A stretch of DNA of 64,000 nucleotides from Sphingopyxis sp. FD7 (GTDB lineage: Bacteria; Pseudomonadota; Alphaproteobacteria; Sphingomonadales; Sphingomonadaceae): NCBI RefSeq assembly GCF_003609835.1, contig NZ_AP017898.1:124001-188000 (forward strand), given 5' to 3'. The notes under the pieces were generated by a model. It was not told the DNA's origin and did not search any database. It saw only the letters and a program-made list of their open reading frames with translations. Made by a program: the position numbers and the translations under genes. How positions within the stretch are numbered: the stretch's first letter is position 1; each line of letters begins with the position of its first letter. Below are positions 43,521 to 52,025 of the stretch, piece by piece.

Positions 43521-45710
43521 ATGGACATGCCATCGCGGATAGCGCCGGAGGAGCAGGGGGATCACGGCGCCGACGAGGGCCCGCGCGGTTTTTTCGGCCG
43601 GATCGGGTCGCGCGCAGCGCGACCGCGCGGCGACGCCGCGGCGAACCTGCAAACGCGCGAGGCGCTGCTCCTCCTCCAGAATTACGAGGAAAGCGGGCGC
43701 GGCTGGTTCTGGTCGACGGATACTGACGGACGCCTGACTTATATCACCGATCCGGTCGCGCGGACGATGGGACGTTCGGCGACGGCGCTGCTCGGCACCC
43801 CCTTTACGGATTTGTTCCTGGCCGCCGACAGTCATGGCGAGCGTCAGCGCACCCTGCCTTTCCTGCTCACGCGCCAGTCGAAGTTCGACGACCTGCCGCT
43901 CTGCGGCGCGTTCGAGGGCGACGATCGCTGGTGGGCGATATCGGGGCGGCCGCAATATGATGCCGACGGCAAGTTCACGGGCTATCGGGGCAGCGGCACC
44001 GACATCACCGTGCAGCGCCGTTCCGCCGAGGATGCGTCGCGGCTCGCGCTCTATGATTCGCTGACCGGTCTCGCCAACCGCTTCAACATCTCGAAAAAGC
44101 TCGACGCGACGCTTGCCGCCTTTGCGCAGCAACAGCGCCCGTGCGCGATCATGCTGCTCGATCTCGATCGTTTCAAACAGGTCAACGATACGCTCGGTCA
44201 CCCGGCGGGCGACGCGCTGCTCAAACAGGTGGCCGAACGGCTGCTCAAGATCGTCGGCGACAGGGAAATGGTCAGCCGTCTCGGCGGCGACGAGTTCCAG
44301 ATCATCCTTCCCGACGTGGAGGATCGCGGCAAGCTGGGCGACATGGCGGCCGACATCATCGCCAGCCTGTCGCAACCCTATTCGGTGGACGGCAGCCGCT
44401 GCATCATCGGCGCGTCCGTCGGCGTCGCGATCGCGCCGTTCGACGGGCAGAGCAGCGACGATCTGGTCCGCAATGCCGACCTCGCGCTCTATGCCGCCAA
44501 GGGCAATGGCCGCGGGCGTTTCGCCTTTTATTCGAGTGACCTGCATCGGGCGGCCGAGGACCGACGGGTGCTCGAGGAAGATCTGCGCGATGCGCTGGCG
44601 CGCGGAGAGATTGCGCTCGCTTACCAGCCGGTCGTCAACACGAGGACGAACATGGTCACCGGGGTCGAGGCGCTGATCCGCTGGATGCACCGCGACCGCG
44701 GCGCGATATCGCCCGCGCTGTTCATCCCGATCGCCGAAGAGGCCAACCTCATCTGGCCGCTCGGCGAATGGGTGCTGAGGAAGGCGTGCGAGGATGCCGC
44801 AAGCTGGCCTGCCGCGATGCGCGTGGCAGTCAATGTTTCGCCGATCCAGTTCGCGAACCCCGAACTGCCCAGGATCGTCGCGAAGGCGCTTGCGGCGAGC
44901 GGATTGTCGCCCGACCGGCTCGAACTCGAGATCACCGAAAGCGTCTTCCTTGGCGACACCGCAGAAACCAACCGGATGTTCAACGCGCTGAAGGGCCTGG
45001 GCGTGCGGCTTGCGCTCGACGATTTCGGCACCGGCTATTCGTCGCTCGGCTACCTGCAATCGGCGCCGTTCGACAAGATCAAGATCGACCAGAGTTTCGT
45101 GCGCGGCGCGACCGAAAAAGGGTCACGCAACGGCGCGATCATCGCGGCGATCGTCGCGCTGGCCGAGGCGCTCGATATGGAAACCACCGCCGAGGGCATC
45201 GAATCGCTCGATCAGCTCGAACTCGTTCGCAAGCTCAACGTCAGCCATGTGCAGGGCTATGTCTACAGCAAGCCGGTGGCGTCGGCCGACCTCGTCCGCC
45301 ATGGCGAAGAAGGGACGTGGACGATCAGGCCGTCCGGCCCCGCGCGCCAGCGCAACGGCCGTTTTTCGATGTTCCGCAAGGTAACGGCGATTCACGACAA
45401 TCATCGCTATCCGGTCGTCATCCGCAACCTGTCGGCGACCGGCGCCTTCATCGAGGGCATATTGGACGTCCCCATCGGCACGCGCTTCGTGATTGATTTC
45501 GGCGAGGGGCAGCTCGTCACCGCGACAGTGCGCCGGTCGACGAAGCATCAGCAGGGGATCGAGTTCGAGCAGACGATGGTGAGCGACGGCAATGGCGGGC
45601 TTTGCACCCGCCACCGCGTCTCGCCTTATCTGATCGCGGCCGCGACGCAGCAGACGAGCGCGCTCGCGCTGCCGGCCTTCGCGACGACGAGCGACTGGAA
45701 AGCCGCCTGA
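43521..45710 (+). CDS. PAS-GGDEF-EAL-PilZ c-di-GMP turnover protein
   Basis: A 729-residue cytoplasmic signalling protein. Order: a PAS-like sensor (about 55-165), GGDEF cyclase (about 170-335, with RLGGDEFQIIL near 253-263), EAL phosphodiesterase (about 355-600, GVEALIRW with Glu383, NVSPIQF, ITES, DDFGTGYSSLGYL, KIDQSF, TAEGIES) and a C-terminal PilZ-like domain (about 615-705, RNLSATGAFIEG). Both enzyme sites look intact; the inhibitory RxxD before GGDEF is absent. The PilZ part has NxSxxG but I do not find RxxxR. No membrane segment is seen. Net activity cannot be told. Confidence 0.93.
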   Translation: MDMPSRIAPEEQGDHGADEGPRGFFGRIGSRAARPRGDAAANLQTREALLLLQNYEESGRGWFWSTDTDGRLTYITDPVARTMGRSATALLGTPFTDLFLAADSHGERQRTLPFLLTRQSKFDDLPLCGAFEGDDRWWAISGRPQYDADGKFTGYRGSGTDITVQRRSAEDASRLALYDSLTGLANRFNISKKLDATLAAFAQQQRPCAIMLLDLDRFKQVNDTLGHPAGDALLKQVAERLLKIVGDREMVSRLGGDEFQIILPDVEDRGKLGDMAADIIASLSQPYSVDGSRCIIGASVGVAIAPFDGQSSDDLVRNADLALYAAKGNGRGRFAFYSSDLHRAAEDRRVLEEDLRDALARGEIALAYQPVVNTRTNMVTGVEALIRWMHRDRGAISPALFIPIAEEANLIWPLGEWVLRKACEDAASWPAAMRVAVNVSPIQFANPELPRIVAKALAASGLSPDRLELEITESVFLGDTAETNRMFNALKGLGVRLALDDFGTGYSSLGYLQSAPFDKIKIDQSFVRGATEKGSRNGAIIAAIVALAEALDMETTAEGIESLDQLELVRKLNVSHVQGYVYSKPVASADLVRHGEEGTWTIRPSGPARQRNGRFSMFRKVTAIHDNHRYPVVIRNLSATGAFIEGILDVPIGTRFVIDFGEGQLVTATVRRSTKHQQGIEFEQTMVSDGNGGLCTRHRVSPYLIAAATQQTSALALPAFATTSDWKAA

Positions 45711-45714
45711 GACC

Positions 45715-45739
45715 GGAACCGGACGCGCGGCGCTTCGTT
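45715..45739 (+). promoter_or_regulatory. EcfG-type (general stress response) promoter before the hemerythrin gene
   Basis: GGAAC (45715-45719), 16 bases, then CGTT (45736-45739). This matches the alphaproteobacterial EcfG sigma factor consensus GGAAC-N16-CGTT exactly. It begins 5 bp after the stop of the GGDEF-EAL gene and ends 34 bp before the hemerythrin start. Confidence 0.75.
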
Positions 45740-45773
45740 CTGTCTTCGACCCGATCAACGGACGGAGACCATA

Positions 45774-46262
45774 ATGGCTGAAACCAAAATCTTCGCGCGG
45801 CTGAAGGCCGACCACGACCGCCACCGCGAATTGCTCGACCGCATCGACGCGACAAAGGGCGACAGCGACGAGCGCCGCACGCTGTTCGAGGCGTTCCGCG
45901 TCGAGGTGACGGCGCACGCCGCGTCGGAGGAAATGTCGCTCTATGCGACGATGCTCGCCGACCCCGACCTGCGCGACGAGGCGCAGCACAGCGTTGCCGA
46001 GCACAAGGAGATCGAGGATTTCCTGACCGAATTATATGAGATGGATTTTGCGTCGAGCGGCTGGCTGACGCGCTTCCGCACGATGAAGGATCGCTATCTC
46101 CACCATATCGACGAGGAGGAAGAGGACATGTTCCCCGCGGCTGAGAAGGAACTGTCCGACGCGCGGAAGAAGGAACTAATCGAGATATTCGAGAAGGAGA
46201 AGCCGAAGGAGAAGGCCAAGGCGGCCGCCGAGGAACCGTCGAGCGAACACGCGCGGGATTAG
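45774..46262 (+). CDS. Hemerythrin HHE-domain protein
   Basis: A 162-residue four-helix protein of the hemerythrin/HHE cation-binding family. Candidate di-iron ligands are in LKADHDRHRELLDRI, VTAHAASEEMSLY, SVAEHKEIEDFL and YLHHIDEEEEDMFP. A Lys/Glu-rich tail follows (EKEKPKEKAKAAAEE). Relatives sense or bind oxygen, nitric oxide or iron; function here is open. The upstream EcfG-type promoter makes it a likely general-stress-response gene (inference). A long inverted repeat follows. Confidence 0.9.
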   Translation: MAETKIFARLKADHDRHRELLDRIDATKGDSDERRTLFEAFRVEVTAHAASEEMSLYATMLADPDLRDEAQHSVAEHKEIEDFLTELYEMDFASSGWLTRFRTMKDRYLHHIDEEEEDMFPAAEKELSDARKKELIEIFEKEKPKEKAKAAAEEPSSEHARD

Positions 46263-46268
46263 TCGATC

Positions 46269-46408
46269 CAATCCTCCCTGTCGCGCAGCGATGGGGAGGT
46301 GGCAGCGCGAAGCGCTGACGGAGGGGCAATAACGCGACGTCGTCGCCCCTCCGCCACCGCCTGCGGCGGCGGTCCCCCTCCCCATGGCTTTCGCCACAGG
46401 GAGGATTG
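46269..46408. repeat. Long-armed inverted repeat of CTCCC / GGGAGG type
   Basis: The outer arms CAATCCTCCCTGT and ACAGGGAGGATTG are complementary. They enclose further pairs such as GGGGAGGTGG / CCCCCTCCCC and CGGAGGGGC / GCCCCTCCG. The element fills most of the gap between the hemerythrin gene and tgt. Confidence 0.75.
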
Positions 46409-46452
46409 CCTGACCTCGACTTTCGCGCACAGCCCCGCCATAGGCGCGCGCC

Positions 46453-47580
46453 ATGACGACAAGATTCGCCTTTTCCATTGCCGCGACCGACGGCGCCGCG
46501 CGCACCGGCACGATTAGGATGCGGCGCGGCGAAATCCGCACTCCGGCCTTCATGCCCGTCGGCACCGCCGCAACGGTGAAGGCGATGCGCCCGGCCGAGG
46601 TGCGCGCGGCGGGCGCCGACATCATCCTCGGCAACACCTATCATCTGATGCTGCGCCCCGGGGCCGAGCGCATGGCGCGGCTCGGCGGGCTTCACGCCTT
46701 CATGGGCTGGGACCGCCCGATCCTGACCGACAGCGGCGGTTATCAGGTGATGAGCCTGTCGGCGCTGACCAAGCAGAGCGAAGAGGGCGTCGCGTTCAAG
46801 AGCCACCTTGACGGCTCGCGCCACTTGCTCACCCCCGAACGCTCGATGGAAATCCAGCGCCTGCTCGGCAGCGACATCGTGATGGCTTTCGACGAATGCC
46901 CGCCCGCCGGGGTCGACGCCCGGCGCGCCGAGGCGAGCATGGAGCGCTCGATGCGCTGGGCCGCGCGCAGCCGCGCGGGTTTCGACGCGGGCGAGGATCA
47001 TGCCGCCCGCGCGGCCTTGTTCGGCATCCAGCAGGGATCGCTCGACGAGAAATTGCGCGCGCGCTCGGCGGCCGCACTCATCGACATCGGCTTCGACGGC
47101 TATGCGATCGGCGGGCTTGCGGTGGGCGAGGGGCAGGAAGCGATGTTCGGCGTGCTCGACTTCGCGCCCGCCCAGCTGCCCGCGGACAAGCCGCGCTACC
47201 TGATGGGCGTCGGCAAGCCCGACGATCTGGTGGGCGCGGTCGCGCGCGGGGTCGACATGTTCGATTGCGTGCTGCCGACGCGGTCGGGACGCAACGGCCA
47301 AGCCTTTACCTGGGACGGTCCGCTCAATATCCGCAATGCGAAGTTCGCGGAGGATCGAGGTCCGCTCGATGCGTCATGCGGCTGTCCGGTGTGCACGACC
47401 TGGTCGCGCGCCTATCTGCATCATCTCGTCCGCGCGGGCGAAATGCTCGGCGCGATGCTGATGACGCAGCATAATATCCATTTCTATCAGGATCTGATGC
47501 AGGCGATGCGCGATGCCATCGCCGTCGGCGGCTTCGCTTCCTTTCAGTCCGAATTCGCCGGGCGCTATCGCCGGGTCTGA
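46453..47580 (+). CDS. tgt: tRNA-guanine transglycosylase
   Basis: Exchanges guanine-34 for preQ1 in Asp, Asn, His and Tyr tRNAs. At 375 residues it has standard length. The catalytic and substrate blocks are [25 protein letters not shown] (Asp), [12 protein letters not shown] and [11 protein letters not shown]. The second Asp is in [13 protein letters not shown], and the zinc site is [20 protein letters not shown]. Its stop (47578-47580) directly abuts the stop of nepR on the other strand. Confidence 0.97.
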   Translation: MTTRFAFSIAATDGAARTGTIRMRRGEIRTPAFMPVGTAATVKAMRPAEVRAAGADIILGNTYHLMLRPGAERMARLGGLHAFMGWDRPILTDSGGYQVMSLSALTKQSEEGVAFKSHLDGSRHLLTPERSMEIQRLLGSDIVMAFDECPPAGVDARRAEASMERSMRWAARSRAGFDAGEDHAARAALFGIQQGSLDEKLRARSAAALIDIGFDGYAIGGLAVGEGQEAMFGVLDFAPAQLPADKPRYLMGVGKPDDLVGAVARGVDMFDCVLPTRSGRNGQAFTWDGPLNIRNAKFAEDRGPLDASCGCPVCTTWSRAYLHHLVRAGEMLGAMLMTQHNIHFYQDLMQAMRDAIAVGGFASFQSEFAGRYRRV

Positions 47581-47751
47581 TCAGTCGAGTTTGCCGAGCA
47601 GATCGAGCAGCGATTGCGGAATCGCCTCCTCGACTGTCGATTCATAGGCCCGGCGCAGGGCGCCATTGACGTCCGGCCCCTTCATGGACGGTTTTTTACC
47701 GGCGCCCTTCCCGGCTGTCTCGCCACGCGGCGACCCGGTTTTAGGCGTCAT
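47581..47751 (-). CDS. nepR: Anti-sigma factor NepR
   Basis: A short reading frame of 56 residues on the minus strand. Its second half (VNGALRRAYESTVEEAIP, then a LLDLLGKLD C terminus) is the NepR signature: two amphipathic helices that hold the EcfG sigma factor and are captured by phosphorylated PhyR. The N-terminal half is short, basic and low-complexity, as usual. phyR lies divergently 211 bp away. An EcfG-type promoter lies upstream (47860-47836), which would give feedback. Unlike in many alphaproteobacteria, no ecfG gene follows: the stop codon touches that of tgt. Confidence 0.9.
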   Translation of the reverse strand: MTPKTGSPRGETAGKGAGKKPSMKGPDVNGALRRAYESTVEEAIPQSLLDLLGKLD

Positions 47752-47835
47752 TATAAATGCATCCGCTCGACATGGGGCCTTTTGCTAACGGCGCGCGCGC
47801 CAAAGAGCAATGGCGCGTTTGTTTCTTTCCCATGA

Positions 47836-47860
47836 AACCATTTTCGCGCTAAATCGTTCC
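47836..47860 (-). promoter_or_regulatory. EcfG-type promoter for nepR
   Basis: On the minus strand GGAAC (47860-47856) is followed by 16 bases and GGTT (47839-47836), one mismatch from GGAAC-N16-CGTT. It lies 84 bp upstream of the nepR start, as expected for an autoregulated general stress response locus. Confidence 0.6.
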
Positions 47861-47962
47861 CGCAAGTTGAAATATGTCGGATGCGCGCGGGGGTTGGGCC
47901 TTCCATCTGTCCCTGTTTCGGACGATCTGTCCGCGGCCTGCGCGGCTTTCAGGAGGTAATTT

Positions 47963-48757
47963 ATGTCATTGGGTCAGTCGATTGCGCCGCATCTTCCCTA
48001 TCTGCGACGCTATGGCCGGTCCATTTCCGGAAGCCAGCAGAACGGCGATGCGCTTGTGGCCCGGATGCTCGAAACGCTTGTCGCGCATCCCGATGCGATC
48101 GATCCCGATGGCGATCTGCGCATCCAGCTATACCGGATGGTGCATGACAATTTCGGCCTGATGGCCGATCGGGCGGTGCCCGAGGGCGAGGCGGAGCGGA
48201 GCGACATGGCCATCGCCGACGCGCGGCTGCGTCGCATTCCCTCGCTCGCGCGGCAGGCCTTGCTGCTCACCGCGGTCGAGGGTTTCAGCGTCGAGGACAC
48301 CGGCCGGATCATCGGCCGCGACGCCGACGCGGTGCGCGCGCTGATCCACGATGCGACCGACGAAATCGACCGCCAGACGCGTGCGCGCATCCTGATTATC
48401 GAGGATGAACCGATCATCGCGATGGACATCGAAATGATCGTTCGCGACCTGGGCCACGATGTCGTCGCCGTCGCGACCACCCACACCGAAGCGGTCGCAG
48501 AGGCACAGAAGCATCAGCCGGGCCTCGTCCTCGCCGACATCCAGCTCGCCGACAACAGCTCGGGGATCGAAGCGGTGCAGGAAATCCTGTCGGACGTGAA
48601 ACTGCCCGTCATTTTCATCACCGCCTTTCCCGAACGGCTGCTCACCGGCGACCGCCCCGAACCGGCCTTCCTGCTTACCAAGCCCTATCAGCCCGCGACG
48701 CTGCGCGCGGCGATTTCGCAGGTGCTGTTCTTCGACGAAAGCACGGTTCCGGCCTGA
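47963..48757 (+). CDS. phyR: General stress response regulator PhyR
   Basis: A 264-residue anti-anti-sigma response regulator. The N-terminal half (about 1-130) is the sigma-like domain that mimics EcfG (PSLARQALLLTAVEGFSVEDTGRIIGRD resembles sigma region 4). The C-terminal receiver (about 137-255) has ILIIEDEPIIAMDIEM, phospho-acceptor Asp192 in LADIQL, ITAF, and LTKPYQP with the conserved Lys. On phosphorylation it binds NepR and frees EcfG. A strong AGGAGGTAATTT site precedes the ATG. nepR is divergent; no EcfG or PhyR kinase gene is adjacent. Confidence 0.96.
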   Translation: MSLGQSIAPHLPYLRRYGRSISGSQQNGDALVARMLETLVAHPDAIDPDGDLRIQLYRMVHDNFGLMADRAVPEGEAERSDMAIADARLRRIPSLARQALLLTAVEGFSVEDTGRIIGRDADAVRALIHDATDEIDRQTRARILIIEDEPIIAMDIEMIVRDLGHDVVAVATTHTEAVAEAQKHQPGLVLADIQLADNSSGIEAVQEILSDVKLPVIFITAFPERLLTGDRPEPAFLLTKPYQPATLRAAISQVLFFDESTVPA

Positions 48758-48770
48758 TGTCTTCGTCATT

Positions 48771-48796
48771 GCGACCCCGGCCTTCGCCGAGGTCGC
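48771..48796. repeat. TTCG-centred palindrome after phyR
   Basis: GCGACC and GGTCGC flank CCGGCCTTCGCCGA, giving an imperfect hairpin between phyR and glnE with the same TTCG centre as the other palindromes. It has no following T-run, so it is not a clear terminator. Confidence 0.5.
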
Positions 48797-48849
48797 TCTG
48801 ACGGGGTAGGGGTTGCTACCTCCTCGGGGGCGGGCGATAGCGGCTTTCG

Positions 48850-51567
48850 ATGACCATCCTCGACGCTTCCACGCGCCAGTCCGCACTCGACCGGCTCACC
48901 GCGCACGCGCCGTTTCTGGCGCGGCTTGCCCAGCTCAATCCCGACGATGTCGCGCGCTTCCTGGCCGACGGCACCGATGCCGCGCTCGCCGCGGTGGCGC
49001 CGCCCGCGATCGACGACGATATCATGCGCACGCTTCGCCAGTGGCGCGGGCGGATCGCGCTGCTGCTCGCGCTCGGCGACCTGTCGGGCGAGCATGACGT
49101 CGCCGCGACGACACGCCTCCTGTCCGATTTCGCCGACCGCGCCTGCGATACCGCGCTCGCCGCGGCCTTTGCCGAGCGCGTGCCCGATGCCGAACCGCGC
49201 GGGCTGTCGGTGATCGCATTGGGCAAGCTCGGCAGCCACGAACTCAACTATTCGTCGGACATCGACCCGATCCTGATCTTTGACCCCGAAACGCTGCCGC
49301 GCCGATCGCGCGACGACCCTGATGAGGCGGCGGTGCGGATCGCGCGGCGGATGGTGGAGATTTTGTCGGCGCGCACCGCCGACGGCCATGTGCTGCGCGT
49401 CGACCTGCGCCTCCGCCCGCATCCCGAAGTGACGCCGATCGTGCTGCCCGAAAGCGCCGCCATCTCCTATTATGAGTCCGAAGCGCTCGCGTGGGAGCAG
49501 GCGGCGTTCATCCGCAGCCGCGCCTCGGCGGGCGATCGCGCGCTGGGGGCGCATTTCCTGTCGGCGATCCAGCCCTTCATCTGGCGCCGCAGCCTCGATT
49601 TCCGCCAGCTCAAGGAAATCGGCGCGATGAGCGACCGCATCCGCGACCATTTTGCGCAGGGGCAGGCGTTCGGCCCGGGTTATGACCTGAAACGCGGGCG
49701 CGGCGGCATCCGCGAGATCGAGTTTTTCGCGCAGGTCCACCAGCTCATCTATGGCGGGCGCGACCCGTCGCTGCGCGCGCCCGCGACGGTCGATGCGCTC
49801 GCGGCGCTCGCGGCGGCGGGACGGATCGAGGGCGAGGTCGCGGCGCGGTTGTCGGACCATTATGCGACGCTCCGCCGGATCGAGCATCGGCTCCAGATGG
49901 TCGAGGACCAGCAGACGCATAGCCTGCCGGTGCAGACGGCGGCGCTGGACGGCGTTGCGCGCCTCGATGGGTTGGCCGACGGCGCCGCGCTGCTCGCCGC
50001 GCTCGAACCTGTCAGCGCGGATGTCGCCGCCTGTTACGACCGGCTGGTCGTCGAACGCGCGGCGACGACCGGCCTGCCGCGCGACGACGATGCGCTGGCA
50101 GGCCACCTGACCGCAGCGGGGTTCGACCCGCCCGACGCGGCGCTGCGCACGATCGCCGAGTGGCGCGGCGGCAAGCTGCGCGCGCTGCGCAGCGCGGCGG
50201 CGCTCGAGGCGCTGGAGACGGTGCTCCCCGAACTCGTCCGCGCGATCGGCGCCGCGCCCGACCCGCAGGCGACGCTGCTGCGCTTCGACAAGCTCGTCGC
50301 GGGGCTGCCGAGCGCGGTGGGCTTTTTTCACCTGCTCGCGGCGCAGCCCGAACTGGCGAAGATCGCGACGCGCATCCTCTCGCTCGCGCCAACGCTCGCC
50401 GACGCGCTCGGCGCGCGCGTCGAACTGATCGAGGGGCTGATCGACAAGCGCGCCTTCGAGGCGCCCGCGACCAAGGCCGACCTGCTCGCCGAATGGGCGC
50501 CGGGCCTCGCCGGACTCGATTATGAACGCTTGCTCGACCGCGTGCGCGACCGCGTCGGCGAGCGGCGCTTTGCTTATGGCGTCCAGCTGATCGCCGGGGC
50601 GAACGACCCGCTCGCCATCGCCTGCGGCTATTCGGAACTGGCCGAAGCGGCGCTGCAAGTGCTCGCCGACGCGACCGTCGCCGAATTTGTCGAGGCGCAC
50701 GGGCGGGTGCCGGGGAGCGAGCTGGTCGTGCTCGCGCTCGGGCGGCTCGGCGGGCGCGCGCTCACCCACGCCTCCGACCTCGACCTCATCTATCTTTTCA
50801 CCGGCGATCATCTCGCCGAATCGGACGGGCCGCGTCCCCTGGGCGCGACGACCTATTACAACCGCCTCGCGCAGCGCGTGACCGCGGCGATGTCGGTGCC
50901 GACCGCGGCGGGCAAGCTCTATGACGTCGATACGCGGCTGCGTCCGCAAGGCGCGCAGGGGCCGCTCGTCGTCACGCTCGACAGCTTCGCGCGCTACCAG
51001 CGCGAGGAGGCGTGGACGTGGGAGCATATGGCGCTGCTGCGCGCGCGGCCGGTCTATGGGTCGGACGCCGCGCGCGCCGAACTGCAACGCATCATCGACG
51101 ATCTGCTCGCCGCGCCGCGCGACCGCGATGCCGTGGCGAGCGACGCGGCGGCGATGCGCGACAGGATCGCCGCGCACAAGCCACCGCAGGGGCCGCTCGA
51201 CATCAAGGGCGGCTCCGGCGGGCTTGTCGATCTGGAGTTCGCGATGCAGGTGATTCAGCTCGCGACCGGGCGCTGCCACGATCCCAATATCGGGTCGGCG
51301 CTCGCCTGCATGAAGGTCGAGGGGCTGGCGCCACCGGCCATCTGCGACGCGCACGGCCTGCTCGCGCGGATGCTCGTGATGTTGCGCCTCACCGCGCCCG
51401 ACGGGGAACCCGCCACCGCGGCCGCGCGTCAGCTCGTCGCCAGCCAGTGCGGCGAACCCGGCTGGCCGCAGCTGCTTGCCGCGCACGACGCGGCGCGGCA
51501 GGAGATTGCGACCTGGTGGGCCTCGATTCGGCCCGCCGCCCCCGCTGAGCAGGAGAAACAGCCATGA
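48850..51567 (+). CDS. glnE: Bifunctional glutamine synthetase adenylyltransferase/deadenylase
   Basis: Controls glutamine synthetase by adenylylation and deadenylylation in response to PII and glutamine. At 905 residues it is near family length. Two nucleotidyltransferase domains each carry a G(S/G)xE/A..SDxD site: LGSHELNYSSDIDPILIFD (about 125-145) and LGGRALTHASDLDLIYLF (about 630-650). Helical GlnD_UR_UTase-like segments follow each (LKRGRGGIREIEFFAQ and IKGGSGGLVDLEFAMQ). Its stop overlaps the start of bcp by 4 nt. Confidence 0.96.
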   Translation: MTILDASTRQSALDRLTAHAPFLARLAQLNPDDVARFLADGTDAALAAVAPPAIDDDIMRTLRQWRGRIALLLALGDLSGEHDVAATTRLLSDFADRACDTALAAAFAERVPDAEPRGLSVIALGKLGSHELNYSSDIDPILIFDPETLPRRSRDDPDEAAVRIARRMVEILSARTADGHVLRVDLRLRPHPEVTPIVLPESAAISYYESEALAWEQAAFIRSRASAGDRALGAHFLSAIQPFIWRRSLDFRQLKEIGAMSDRIRDHFAQGQAFGPGYDLKRGRGGIREIEFFAQVHQLIYGGRDPSLRAPATVDALAALAAAGRIEGEVAARLSDHYATLRRIEHRLQMVEDQQTHSLPVQTAALDGVARLDGLADGAALLAALEPVSADVAACYDRLVVERAATTGLPRDDDALAGHLTAAGFDPPDAALRTIAEWRGGKLRALRSAAALEALETVLPELVRAIGAAPDPQATLLRFDKLVAGLPSAVGFFHLLAAQPELAKIATRILSLAPTLADALGARVELIEGLIDKRAFEAPATKADLLAEWAPGLAGLDYERLLDRVRDRVGERRFAYGVQLIAGANDPLAIACGYSELAEAALQVLADATVAEFVEAHGRVPGSELVVLALGRLGGRALTHASDLDLIYLFTGDHLAESDGPRPLGATTYYNRLAQRVTAAMSVPTAAGKLYDVDTRLRPQGAQGPLVVTLDSFARYQREEAWTWEHMALLRARPVYGSDAARAELQRIIDDLLAAPRDRDAVASDAAAMRDRIAAHKPPQGPLDIKGGSGGLVDLEFAMQVIQLATGRCHDPNIGSALACMKVEGLAPPAICDAHGLLARMLVMLRLTAPDGEPATAAARQLVASQCGEPGWPQLLAAHDAARQEIATWWASIRPAAPAEQEKQP

Positions 51568-52025
51568 TCGCGATCGGCGACCCCATCCCCGATGTGAAAC
51601 TTCTCGATGCCGACGGCGCGGCGATCGACCTTGCCGCGATGAAAGGCGCGCCGCTGGTCGTCTATTTCTATCCGAAGGCCGATACGCCGGGATGCACCAC
51701 CGAGGCGCAGGATTTCACGCGGCTCGCGCCCGACTTTGCGCATCTGAACGCGCAGGTGCTCGCTGTCTCGCGCGACGCGCCCGCAAAGCTCTGCAAGTTC
51801 CGCGACAAATATGGGCTGACCGTGCGCCTCGCTTCCGATGAGGACGGCGCGGTATGCGAAGCCTTTGGCACCTGGGTCGAAAAGCAGAATTACGGCCGCA
51901 CCTATATGGGCATCGAACGCTCGACCTTCCTGTTCGACCGTGACGGCACGCTGGCGAAAGAGTGGCGCAAGGTGCGCGTGAAGGGCCATGCCGACGCGGT
52001 GCTGGGGGCGGCGAAGGCGCTTTGA
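51564..52025 (+). CDS. bcp: Peroxiredoxin, BCP/PrxQ type
   Basis: A 153-residue thiol peroxidase. The peroxidatic Cys is in YFYPKADTPGCTTEAQDF (Cys about 45). The residue five positions on, a resolving Cys in many BCPs, is not Cys here. Another Cys (KLCKFRDKYGL, about 75) could serve instead, or the protein may be a 1-Cys form. It overlaps glnE by 4 nt and is followed by a start codon overlapping its own stop (TGATG), so three genes are coupled. Confidence 0.93.
   Translation: MIAIGDPIPDVKLLDADGAAIDLAAMKGAPLVVYFYPKADTPGCTTEAQDFTRLAPDFAHLNAQVLAVSRDAPAKLCKFRDKYGLTVRLASDEDGAVCEAFGTWVEKQNYGRTYMGIERSTFLFDRDGTLAKEWRKVRVKGHADAVLGAAKAL

Noticed and set aside
48766..51486. A 906-codon minus-strand frame
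   Set aside because: Antisense to glnE; low-complexity Arg-rich translation.
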